A stretch of DNA of 64,000 nucleotides, from the NCBI GenBank assembly GCA_946902985.2, contig OX336396.1, positions 232,390,797-232,454,796 of the forward strand. Direction: 5' to 3'. How positions within the stretch are numbered: the first letter of the stretch is position 1; each line of letters begins with the position of its first letter. The notes beneath the pieces are model-generated. The model had not been told where the DNA came from. It saw only the letters and a list, made by a program, of their open reading frames with translations, and did not search any database. Source of the stretch: Meconema thalassinum (lineage: Eukaryota > Arthropoda > Insecta > Orthoptera > Tettigoniidae). The position numbers were made by a program, and so were the translations under genes. This document shows, one piece after another, positions 10,375-19,223 of this stretch.

Positions 10375-11026
10375 TACAGGGCCATTATCTATGTCCGCCC
10401 CGATAAACACGGCGAGCTTGGCCGGCTTTGAATGGCACAGATCGCGGGCGTGCGTACACGGTTTAGCCGGTGGTTGGCGCGCTCCGGTGACTTATATCGT
10501 TAGTTCACACGTCTTTTGTCACTGATATGGACGTGTATCTGCAAAGCTTAGACGTTTAGTGAGTATTGCGATTACTGTGATTGTTGGTCATGCCTAGACA
10601 CCAATTCACATTCACAACGTGTGTAAATCCATAATTTGTATAAGAAATGCAGAAAGTCTTGTTCTGAAACAAGACGAACATTTCGAATCAAGTTTCCAGG
10701 AAGACCTTGTGCCTAATGCCAGTACATTTAGGAGACTCGCTAAATGATTCAAGAAAACAGGCTCCGTTCTTATAGAACAAAAATTAGATGAGGTTATTGT
10801 TCATTCTTTCATCAGAAGATGTCAGGCGTGTGTTACAAGAGAGGGAGGACATTTTCAGTCCCGGCTATGAGCACTGTAAGTACACATTATTGAACATGTT
10901 TAGTAAAAGTGTACAAGTGCGCGCAAACCACCGGCTAAACCACGTACGCGCGCCCGTGATCTGCGCCAGTCACAGCCTACTTAGCTTGCCGTGTTTATGG
11001 GGGCACGCATAGATAATGACCCTGTA
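10375..11026 (+). mobile_element. Mariner-like element with ~105-bp terminal inverted repeats, core deleted
   Basis: The left end TACAGGGCCATTATCTATG and the right end, read in reverse complement, TACAGGGTCATTATCTATG start long inverted repeats of about 105 bp. Both contain CACGGC and TTTAGCCGGTGG. The TA at each edge is the target duplication. The total of 652 bp is about half of a mariner. The interior joins an N-terminal and a C-terminal piece of transposase with no catalytic domain, so this is a non-autonomous derivative. Confidence 0.85.
10590..10890 (+). pseudogene. Mariner-type transposase remnant (HTH plus tail)
   Basis: It starts with ATG for MPRHQFTF, as in many insect mariner-type transposases. 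Frame-shifted pieces then read FPGRPC-NASTFRRLAK and FKKTGSVLIEQ, the first helix-turn-helix region, followed directly by RRCQACVTREGGHF, which looks like the extreme C-terminus of these proteins. The DDE/D core between them is absent. Stops and frameshifts are present. The family match is from memory of the motif style, not from a search. Confidence 0.6.
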
Positions 11027-11799
11027 TAATAGTAAGTTGAGAGATGACAATCTCGAGTTTTCATGTCGGAAGGAAGGAGGCAACAAAGTGAGGAGATTCG
11101 GGGTGGGATATTTTCCTGACGTTTGGTATAGTGTATTTGCCTTTTAAGCTGAAGACTTGACAAATGAGTTATCTTGGGAATGAACAGTTCGTGGTGTAAT
11201 CGGTTCATACACTTGCCAGACTGTAGGGAATTCAGGTTCGATTCCTGAAGGTCGTCTTATTTTCAATTCTTGCGCTTCAATGTAGGCTACGGATATCACC
11301 TTACGTCTGAACAGCTTGGGATTATTTGACTCTTGCACGTGACGCTTCTAGCAGTGTAAACACGATAACCCAATCTGGAGGTGCTGGACGGGTAGATAAG
11401 ACAGCTTCCCCTGCAGCTAAAGGGCTTGAGTTCGAGTTTCCCATTATGCTAGAGCTTATCCCCAATGTGCCTCAAGGGTGGAGAATACCGCATGCTCAAT
11501 AGTTCAGAGAGGATATGCTTCTGAGAGTCGTGTCTACAATCGGATCGTATCCAGCCTTGCTATGGGTGTTTTTGTTGCTATTTTCCTTTACGATGTATAC
11601 TAATTACAATAATGTAAATAGCACCAGTTCCCAGTGATTTAAGATAGATATCCTGCTTCCTTTCAGACAACAACCCCCTTAAATTGCAGCGCGCTTAGAT
11701 TCCAACTCATACGGTATTCTTCAAATAAAATTCCTACATCACCAAATTCAAAATAATTTCTACTCCATGACATTCTAAGTCAAATAATAAGATATGTTT
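11027..11799. other. Stretch without a gene; two tRNA-like segments
   Basis: At about 11193-11258 is a tRNA-like block (GTGGTGTAATCGG...GGTTCGATTCC), and near 11384-11440 a weaker one (GAGTTCGAGTTTCCC). Both look like decayed SINE heads. The rest is unassigned. Confidence 0.45.
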
Positions 11800-12172
11800 A
11801 CCTGCTGGTGTAGTGGCTAGAATTTTCAATTCCCAGCTCAGCCAAGACATCTAATCTGGTCTTACGGTTGGAACTGGGTACACTAAGCCTCTTGAAACAA
11901 AACTGAGAAGAGACAGGTACAATCTCCTCCTCAGGCATCCTGTAAGTGGTTTTCCGTGGTTTCCCACTTCTACTCCAGTCAAATGCTGCGATGATACCTA
12001 AGTTAGAGCCACGGCTGCAACCTTCCCAAATCCTAGCTAAATTACAAAAATACACACAGTAGTACAGACATCACAGTGACACAGGTTTTCAGACAAATAC
12101 TATTGTATACACACCCAAGTACACAGGGCTACATGACCACAATGTCGCAAAGTCCTGAAAAGAATCAACAAC
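11800..12172 (+). mobile_element. SINE2 copy
   Basis: The diagnostic body is GGTTTTCCGTGGTTTCCCAC followed by TTCTACTCCAGTCAAATGCTG and a GCCACGGCTGC block. The right end, ACACCCAAGTACACAGGGCTACATGACCACAATGTCGCAA, in pieces, is the same tail type as SINE1. The second copy is at 26453-26872. SINE class by structure; the head is decayed. Confidence 0.68.
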
Positions 12173-12299
12173 ATCTGTAAGAGTGCTGTAGTGATAGTTT
12201 GGTTTTGTGACAGAATATTTTGTTTTTCCATATTTCTGGAATCTGTTCAAAGCAAGTACATTGTAGTAGCGGGTAAAATGTTATTAGGGAACTGTATTT

Positions 12300-12427
12300 T
12301 TAAACAAATGTAACGAAAGAGAACCGATTCGTTACTTTGCTAATTGAAAATTCGTTACTATTTCTGACAAGTAACTGAACTTGTAACATCGTTACTGTTT
12401 TTGACAAGTTACTGTAACTTCGTTACT
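12300..12427 (+). repeat. hAT-like subterminal repeat array, left part
   Basis: Copies of a ~31-bp unit with CGTTACT and GACAAGTAACTGTAAC. The array resumes at 15908 after the LINE insertion and there runs into a hAT-like end. It is split by a 17-bp target duplication, ACTGTAACTTCGTTACT, at 12411-12427 and 15891-15907. Confidence 0.7.
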
Positions 12428-12660
12428 AAAGAAAACCAAGCATTTGTGCGCTGGTGGTGAGGGCAATGAAATAGGGCAAATGGATGGAGTAAGCTTAAGG
12501 CCAGTCAGTAACTTCAAGTATCTTGGGTCAACAATGTCTGAAGATGGCAATATAATTACTGAGATTGACCACAGGGTCAGTCAGCCTGGATGAACTGGAA
12601 AAGGCACAAGGAATAGAGGCAGACCTCGAAGAAGATGGACTGACATTACACTGGTCAACA
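12428..12660 (+). pseudogene. LINE post-RT region (first part)
   Basis: One frame reads a KTKHLCAG start, then FKYLGSTMSEDG, ITEIDHRV and, after a TGA and an apparent internal deletion, GRPRRRWTDI. These are the blocks between the RT thumb and the C-terminus of LINE ORF2. The continuation lies at 15729. Confidence 0.7.
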
Positions 12661-12849
12661 GCTTTTTAAGCTGATTTTATATGAATTTGATGCCCTGAAT
12701 TCAAACATGCCATCAGCTTTTGCCTAGCAGCTCTAGTTTCTGAGATATGACATTTTGTGAAATATACATTACACTAACGCATGGTAATAAAAAACTAAAC
12801 ACGTAATTTTCGTTATTATATTATACAAATATTATTATATACAAACATA

Positions 12850-13556
12850 GAGGAAAAAGCCATGAATGAAACCAACCAGTCACTGGACACTTCGGAAGCT
12901 TCTTTTCTGTGACATTCTGGAATATATTTTGGAACAGTGCCTTTTTAAGCTCCAGCAGTCATCTGCCATCATGTGCATGCCCTATCTTGCTTGGTATCGG
13001 TCCTCCACAGTTTTAATATCCTGGTGAAATCGTTTACTTTGTTCCTCACTATTGTCTGCTAAGTTTTCAGGAAAACGGTCTAAGTGCCTGTGTAAATAGT
13101 GCTCCTTAATACTCATGTTGCACCCAAGAGATTTGAAACTGTTAAGTATCTCGTTCACCAGTTCAACATAGTTTTCAGCTTTGCGTTTGCCTGGAAAATG
13201 TTTTACAACTTACACAAATAAAGTCCAGGCCTTAAGCTCAGATTCATTCATTGAATTTACGAAGTCAGATCCTTAATGAGTTGTCTTATTCGTGGGCCAT
13301 CAATATCCCTGCTCTAAGTTTTTCCATACTCAAGTGAGGCATTTTATTTCCTATAAATGCAAAGCAAGATCCATTCTTATCAAGAGCCTTCACAAACTGC
13401 TTCATAACGCCCAGCTTGATATGCAGTGGAGGAAAGATGATTTTCTCTCGTTCAACATTTTCCCCCCAACATCGATGTTCTCTCTCTTAGGCCACTCTTT
13501 TCTAACCCAGTGGTGTGTTTTTTCCTCTGCTATCCCATAGGCACAAGAAGCAAGGA
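12850..13556 (-). pseudogene. Decayed member of a multicopy arthropod protein family (PPLHIKLG type)
   Basis: Minus-strand pieces in order: THHWVRKEWPKRE-like, IIFPPLHIKLGVMKQFVKAL, MPHLSMEKLRAGI, then heavily stopped sequence, and finally HMMADDCWSLKRHC. I recall a large family of uncharacterised arthropod proteins with PPLHIKLG, GERFHQD and MADYCW blocks, and this looks like one with all blocks in the right order. There are many stops and frameshifts. The function is unknown. It lies inside the LINE at 12428-15890, so it probably came in with another mobile element. Confidence 0.6.
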
Positions 13557-14099
13557 TATCATACTGACGATACGACCCAAACCTTGTATTTTATGATTAA
13601 TAATTGCATAAAATGGAGTTAGAACTACACATTTCATGTAAAACAACACATAAAACAACACAGATCTAAACAAATAGAGGTGATAGAGGAAAACCGATAT
13701 CTAAACAAGATGTTCAGTAAAGAACATATAGCCTACTTTCTCCTAAATGCATGGGTATTGTTATAACTCCTTGTCCTTTTCAAGGAGTATGATCGAATGT
13801 TGGTTGTAGTAGCTTGTTGAAATACAACGTGCTATAGGGATATTAAACATGAATATGAGGTACCCTTTGCTATTGCTACCTCTGTACCAAATTTCGTTCA
13901 ATTCGGTTTCACCGTGTTTGAATTGATAGTGGTAATCGATTTGCACACATACTTGGCCACCATCGGCAAACTATTGGGCTGATGTTCTTGCAGTTTGGTC
14001 AGAATATGTTTCCCACATAAAGATATGGTGTCGCAAAATTAGGTAGAGACTAGATTATTAGGTTGGTCGTAATTACATTTTAGCTTTTAACATTTGGGT

Positions 14100-15400
14100 G
14101 GCCGCGATTACGTTTCCATCAAGATAGCGGTGATATAAAACATGACACTGAGGTGCCCTTTGCTAGTGCTACCTCTGTACCAAATTTCGTTCATTCGGTT
14201 CCACCGTGTTCGAAATAATAGGGGGAATCAATTTTGACATAAAGATGGCCACCATCCGCAAACTATTTGGCTAATCACCTATTAGATTGGTCAAAGGATG
14301 CTCCCTCCATAAAGGTATGTTGTTGCAAAGTTTGGTAGAGTTCGGATGGTTATGTTAGTCTTAATTTGATTTAAGCTTTAAACATTCGTGTGGCCGCCAT
14401 TACGTTTCTGTCAATATGGTGGCGATATTAATCATGACACTGAGATGCCCTTTGCTAGTGCTATCTCTGTACCTAATTTCGTTCCATTCGGTTTCAGCGT
14501 GTTTGAATTAATAGGGGGAATCGATTCTGACACAAAGATGGCCGCCATCCGCAAACTATTAGGCGAATGACCTATTAGATTGGTCAAAGGATGCTCCCTC
14601 CATAAAGGTATGTAGTTGCAAAATTTGGTAGAGATCGGATGATTAGGTTAATCGTAATTTGATTTAAGCTTTGAACATTCGTGTGGCCGCCATTACGTTT
14701 CAGTCAAGATGGCGGCGATATAAAACATGACACTGAGGTGCCCTTTGCTAGTGCTACCTCTGTTCCAAATTTCGTTCCATTCGGTTCCACCGTGTTCGAA
14801 TTAATAGGGGGAATCAATTTTGACATAAAGATGGCCGCCATCCGCAAACTATCAGGTGAATGACCTTTTAGATTGGTCAAAGGATGCTCCCTCCATAAAG
14901 GTATGTAGTTGCAATATTTGGTAGAGATCGGATGATTAGGTAAATCGTAATTTGATTTAAGCTTTGAACATTTGTGTGGCCGCCATTACGTTTCCGTCAA
15001 GATGGCGGCGATATAAAACATGGCACTGAGGTGCCTTTTGTTAGTACTACCTCTGTACCAAATTTCGTTCCATTCGGTTGCACCGTGTTCGAATTAATAG
15101 GGGAAATCGATTTTCACACAAAGATGGCCGCCATCCGCAAACTATTACGCTGATGACCTATTGGTTTGGTCAAAGGATGCTCCCCCCATAAAGGTATGTC
15201 GTTGCAAAATTTGGTAGAGATCGGATGATTAGGTTAGTCGTAATTTGATTTAAGCTTTGAACATTTGTGTGGCCGCCATTACGTTTCCGTCAAGATGGCG
15301 GCGATATAAAACATGACACTGAGGTGTCCTTTGCTAGTGCTACCTTTGTACCAAATTTCGTTCAATTCGCATTCACCGTGTTCGAATTGATAGGGGGGGA
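14100..15400. repeat. ~293-bp tandem array with GGCGGC sites
   Basis: Units start with GGCCGC(C/G)ATTACGTTTC near 14100, 14392, 14684, 14979 and 15271, spacing 292-295 bp. Each unit carries TCAAGATGGCGGCGAT, or a mutated form, and AAAGATGGCCGCCATC about 135 bp later. The 60-amino-acid ORFs repeated along it are side effects of the unit. Confidence 0.85.
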
Positions 15401-15417
15401 CAGACATTCAGAGTACA

Positions 15418-15572
15418 CACACTCACACACACACACACAGACACACAGACACACACACACACAGACTCACACACACACATACACACACACACATACACAC
15501 ACACAGACACACACACACACAGACACACACACACACATACACACACACACATACACACACACAGACAGACAC
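15418..15572. repeat. (CA)n microsatellite with CAGA variants
   Basis: Dinucleotide run in the Helentron-like element. It is homologous in position to the runs at 30096-30160 and 53868-53940. Confidence 0.95.
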
Positions 15573-15728
15573 ACTTTTTTCGCCCTGTGTTGATCTCATA
15601 AGTCTACTTTCATTTTTTGCAAAAATCGAAAGTAGGCTAAAAATAGATTTAATATTTAGATTCAGCGACCCAAGTATACCTGAAATCAGTTACAAAATCC
15701 CTGGCACCAAACAATTTTTATTTTTTGT

Positions 15729-15842
15729 AGGCCTGTGTTTTCCATGAAGACCTAAAGGAGAAGCAGTTTGGGGACGACGATGAGTGGGACAGAATAAAAT
15801 GGAAAAGACTTGCAGAAACATCGACCCCACTTGAAGTGGGAT
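15729..15842 (+). pseudogene. LINE C-terminus (second part)
   Basis: One frame reads ACVFHEDLKEKQFGDDDEW and DRIKWKRLAETSTP and ends at TAA 15840-15842. The pattern 'DL...WDR..WK' is the usual LINE ORF2 end after the GRP-RRW block, which sits at 12640. An A-rich tail and the target duplication follow. Confidence 0.65.
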
Positions 15843-15907
15843 AAGATGAAGTAGAAGAAGGAGAAGAAAAATGATAAGAAGAAAAAGAAGACTGTAACTT
15901 CGTTACT

Positions 15908-16036
15908 ATTCTTGACAAGTAACTGTAACATGGGTACTATTTATGACAAGTATCGGTACCGGCAATTTCGTTACTTTTTAGCACGTAACGGAAACTGTAA
16001 AGAAGTTACTTTTGGAAAGTAACTTTCCCATCCCTG
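15908..16036 (-). mobile_element. hAT-like terminus
   Basis: The array of GTTACT units ends with AACTTTCCCATCCCTG at 16036. In reverse complement this is CAGGGATGGGAAAGTT, a usual hAT start. No matching opposite end was located, so the rest of the element is lost or unrecognised. Confidence 0.5.
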
Positions 16037-16567
16037 GATGGAACGTAAGTTTTTTAAATACACATAGGCCTATGCATGTATCACAAGAATATAAGCTGTT
16101 GAATTCTAATAAATACGGCAGTTAAATTATATGTTGGAAAGAGGTAATTCGATTACCTTCAGGTGATACTAACAAGGCTTGCGAGAATCTAATCCATATA
16201 GCTTAAATTAAATGAACCATTAATAACTACTAAACCTGCTATAATTTGTTGAGACATGAACTTAAAGTGAGGTGATATATTGTGGCGACCAGGGAGGATT
16301 TTTAAAGCATACAGGGAAATTAAATAGAGGGTGATAAGGTTGGAACAGGGGAGTAGTTTGTAGAGATCGTTGATAATGGCAGAGGGTAGAGAACTTCGCC
16401 AATGAATCAATGGGAGCTGACATTTTAGTCTCCGCGGCGCGTAACCGACTCAATGCATAATTTGAACGACCCATTTCCTCTGGCTATCACGCATGTAAAT
16501 ACAACGTTCACAGAGGAGATTTAGGGACAATAACACACAGCATTATCGTGAAATACGCGCAAATATT
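16037..16567. other. Stretch without a recognised gene
   Basis: Nothing recognised apart from small ORFs without motifs. Confidence 0.4.
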
Positions 16568-16663
16568 TTTAGCCTACTTTTCACATTTTGCAAAAATGAG
16601 GAAAAAGTAGACTTATGAGATCGATCCGGGAAATTGTCTGTCCGTCCTTCTGTCTGTCGGTGT

Positions 16664-16709
<46 letters not shown>

Positions 16710-17714
16710 ATCAACTCCTAAACGGCTGCAGCAATTGAAACCAAATTTGGTATGAGTTAAGATCTATACCGGAATATCTCAATGTCATACTTGAAAATGA
16801 TGTCAGTGCTACCAACTGCTGAAAAATCGCAATTGGAATTTGAGCTCAATGTTGGATATCTTGGAAGGCATACACGGGAACTATTCCAAAATTGGCACAC
16901 ATATAGATAATAAAACTTCAGTTTAATTTTCAGGAGGCAATACATGACAGTGTTGCCAAAATGAGTCTAAGTCTACTGATGAGTGCAATGTATAAATGCG
17001 TATAACTCCTACAGTATCAATTGGATTTCAACCAAATTTCGTATGCACTATGTGTAAATAAACAGATATGACTGAGCGTATTCTTAAGAGCCACCAGGGC
17101 TGCCAACTGTTAATAAATGCTCATTCTATTTTTTTAAATCCAAATACCAATATATCAGAAAGTATGCGAGCCAACAGCTTTAAACATTGCACACGTATAG
17201 TACCTGACATTCTTGATAAATTTGGAGCAACTAATATACGTCAGTGCTGCCAACCTGATTTTAAGCCTGCTGATAGGTCCAATTTTAAAATACCATTAAC
17301 TTCTATACTAACAAGTGGATTTCATCCAAAATTGGCACAACAAGAGATCATAATATTTCAGATTATCTCTTACCAACACATGCATGACATTGTTGCCAAC
17401 ATGATTTTACGCGCGCTGATAGATCCAATGTCTAACTGCATGTAACGTCCATGCTATCCATTGGACTTCAACCAAATTTTGTATTCTGTACCTTAAGGGA
17501 TGGAACTAAGAATATATTCAGTCACCAGGGCTGCCAACTGTAGTGCTCTATTAGGCTACATTATGCCAGATATATTTCGAACCAATTAGAAATTTCGATA
17601 TTACCAACTTTAAATATTTCGTCATTATTCTAGATAGGTCCATATAGATTAGTCATTGGCATGAATCTTAAATTTTAAGAAAAGTAGGCTCTTAATTCGT
17701 CACGGAACTTCTTG
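16568..17714 (+). mobile_element. Helentron-like element, family B, copy 1
   Basis: 5' TTTAGCCTACTTTTCACATTTTGC hairpin region, (TG)n at 16660-16705, CCTAAACGGCTGCAGCAATT, then diverged tandem blocks, GAAAAGTAGGCTCTTAATTCG, hairpin GTC-ACGGAAC and end CTTG at 17711-17714. The left ACTTTTC is complementary to the right GAAAAGT, a variant that differs from the other copies on both sides at once. Confidence 0.58.
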
Positions 17715-18005
17715 TTAGCGTTAATGTTGGTAATTACTAAGGTGAGGATTTCGTCATAAAGGCGTATTCTTATCCTCAGCCCAGAATTGTATGCTCATAA
17801 GTCTAAAATCAGTTCCAGTCATTTTGCGAAAGTCGTATATGGGTTTTATAGTACCGATGAATACGTATTTCGTGCAATAGTGCCTATTTCGAAGATATTT
17901 GCATGTTAAGTGCCTAAAACGGCAAATACATTCAAACCTGCCTAAACCGGACCCTTTATATACCGGAAACCTGGAAAAACGAAAAAATAAATCGGAACGG
18001 AGGTA

Positions 18006-18779
18006 CAGGGCGCCCGAGAATGTTCTCCGCAGTGGGTACGTGCAGCAGTGAGTGGTTGAGACATGAGTTTAGTTGGCTGCACTGTGTCCTTGTAAGCGGG
18101 ACTCCCCCGTGTGGGCTGTCCGTGTGTATTGCGATAAGCGAGCTAGCCTGGATGTCTTCAGTGTCAGCGAGCGTTCAGATAGATTATTGGAAAAGTGCAA
18201 CAGTATACAGGCGGTAATGTTTACTACTGAAGAGAGAGCTTTTTTTTTTTGGTGGAATACTTTTTTCGTGAAGGCGATCGGTTTACAGAAAATGTAAAAT
18301 TAAGATTTCAGGCGCGGTTACCTAATTCAAAGTGTCCAAACCGTGATACTGTTCGGGATTTGATGAGTAAATTTCGTGTGACTGGCTCATTTAACGATGT
18401 ACTGGGAACAGGCAGGCCTACGCTTTTAACGGACGAAAAACTCGATGAAATCTCCGATATAATGCTGCGTAGTCCAAGTATGTTAACACGAAAATTAGCT
18501 CAACAAACAGGAATCTCTAAGTCGACAGCACATAGAGCTGTAAGAGACAAGCTTCAGTTGTTCCCTTATAAAGTTACCATGGTTCATGAATTAAAACAAA
18601 CTGATTACGGAAAAAGAGTGATGTACTGTTCCAGCATCTGTTATGAATGGCTGTGGTGAGTACGAAGTTTACTGTTTATTTGTTATGAAGCAAGCGGCAG
18701 CCATGCTACCAACATAACTGCTGTAGCTAGCTCTCGCAGACGCATGTAGGCGCTACGGAGAACATTCCCGAACTCACTG
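18006..18779 (+). mobile_element. Mariner-type element, internally deleted
   Basis: Flanked by TA at 18004-18005 and 18780-18781. The ends share inverted GAGAATGTTCTCCG blocks about 15-20 bp in. At ~774 bp it keeps only the DNA-binding half of the transposase. Confidence 0.68.
18219..18659 (+). pseudogene. Mariner-type transposase, DNA-binding half only
   Basis: ATG at 18219 (MFTTEERAF), then a frameshift in the T run 18240-18250, then VEYFFREGDRFTENVK, NRDTVRDLMSKFRVTGSF, TGRPTLLTDEKLDEI and STRKLAQ-like/GISKSTAHRAVR. These are two helix-turn-helix units with a GRP linker, as in the mariner-type transposases annotated with a DUF4817-like N-terminus. The catalytic domain is missing: the frame ends soon after YGKRVMYC. 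A GTGAGT lies right at the end (18655-18660), which could be chance. Confidence 0.72.
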
Positions 18780-18870
18780 TATTTCCTATGTAAAATGACA
18801 CTGTAAACCGGAAAACTGCCTAACGCGGAAACGGAAAGGAATTCCAGAACTGTAGGCGTAAATAACCTGA

Positions 18871-19143
18871 CTAAGACCATGGTTCCAGGAATCATTAACG
18901 ACTGAAGACATTCAAAGTGCAGCTGATATTGCTGCCAAAAAGAGCAGGTGCGAAGTCATCGAAGAAATGGACGATGAAGGCAATGAGTGGGAGCTAAAAT
19001 ACACACTGTCTGTTGTGGGTGATCTTACGGAATTTGCAGCTTCCAAGAATGTTCCAGAAATCCTGGAGTTAATGCAGAATGCAAAGGAAATCATACAAAG
19101 TTCTTCTGTAAAGAAGTCGCGACGCGCTTTGAAAGACATGTAG
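18871..19143 (+). pseudogene. Possible Tigger-like transposase C-terminal tail
   Basis: An open frame of 90 codons without an ATG start, from just after a TGA to the TAG at 19141. It is acidic and helical in style (TTEDIQSAAD, EEMDDEGNEWELKY, VPEILELMQNAKEI) and ends with a basic KKSRRALKDM. I do not recognise the family from sequence alone. The position just before the right inverted repeat, and the acidic tails of pogo/Tigger proteins, suggest the transposase C-terminus. Confidence 0.4.
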
Positions 19144-19223
19144 AAACAAAGAAACGAGTAGAGAAACAGAAATGTTTGTACGTAATTTGAAAATACAGTG
19201 TAGTGCGTGTAAACCTATTTTCT

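Larger units (their letters stand above)
13706..15641 (-). mobile_element. Helentron-like element, family A, copy 1
   Basis: Read on the minus strand: 5' TTTAGCCTACTTTC with a hairpin around GATTTTTGCAAAAA, a (TG)n block, five ~293-bp tandem units, then GAAAGTAGGCTATATGTTC, a small hairpin TGTTC-loop-GAACA and the end CTTG. The 5' AGCCTACTTTC is complementary to GAAAGTAGGCT near the 3' end (subterminal inverted repeat). This plan (subterminal repeat, microsatellite, tandem core, 3' hairpin, T-rich target) is known for non-autonomous Helentron relatives such as DINE-1 and bivalve pearl elements. No coding capacity. The class call is inference. Confidence 0.6.
12428..15890 (+). mobile_element. 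Truncated LINE with 17-bp target duplication, itself interrupted
   Basis: The 17-bp duplication fixes the edges. The LINE is 5'-truncated: it starts inside the post-RT region at 12428 and ends with an A-rich AAGAAGAAAAAGAAG tail at 15890. Its C-terminal coding part is present in two pieces, 12428-12660 and about 15729-15842. About 3 kb of other DNA was inserted between them later. Confidence 0.75.

Noticed and set aside
15267..15593. 108-codon ORF with a Thr-His repeat, and similar ones at 29939 and 53833
   Set aside because: Translation of the (CA)n microsatellite and the 293-bp unit of the Helentron-like elements.
18655..18660. GTGAGT donor after the mariner DNA-binding half, suggesting a domesticated exon
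   Set aside because: The frame is broken upstream in a T run and the piece sits between intact mariner ends with TA duplications; no acceptor was seen.
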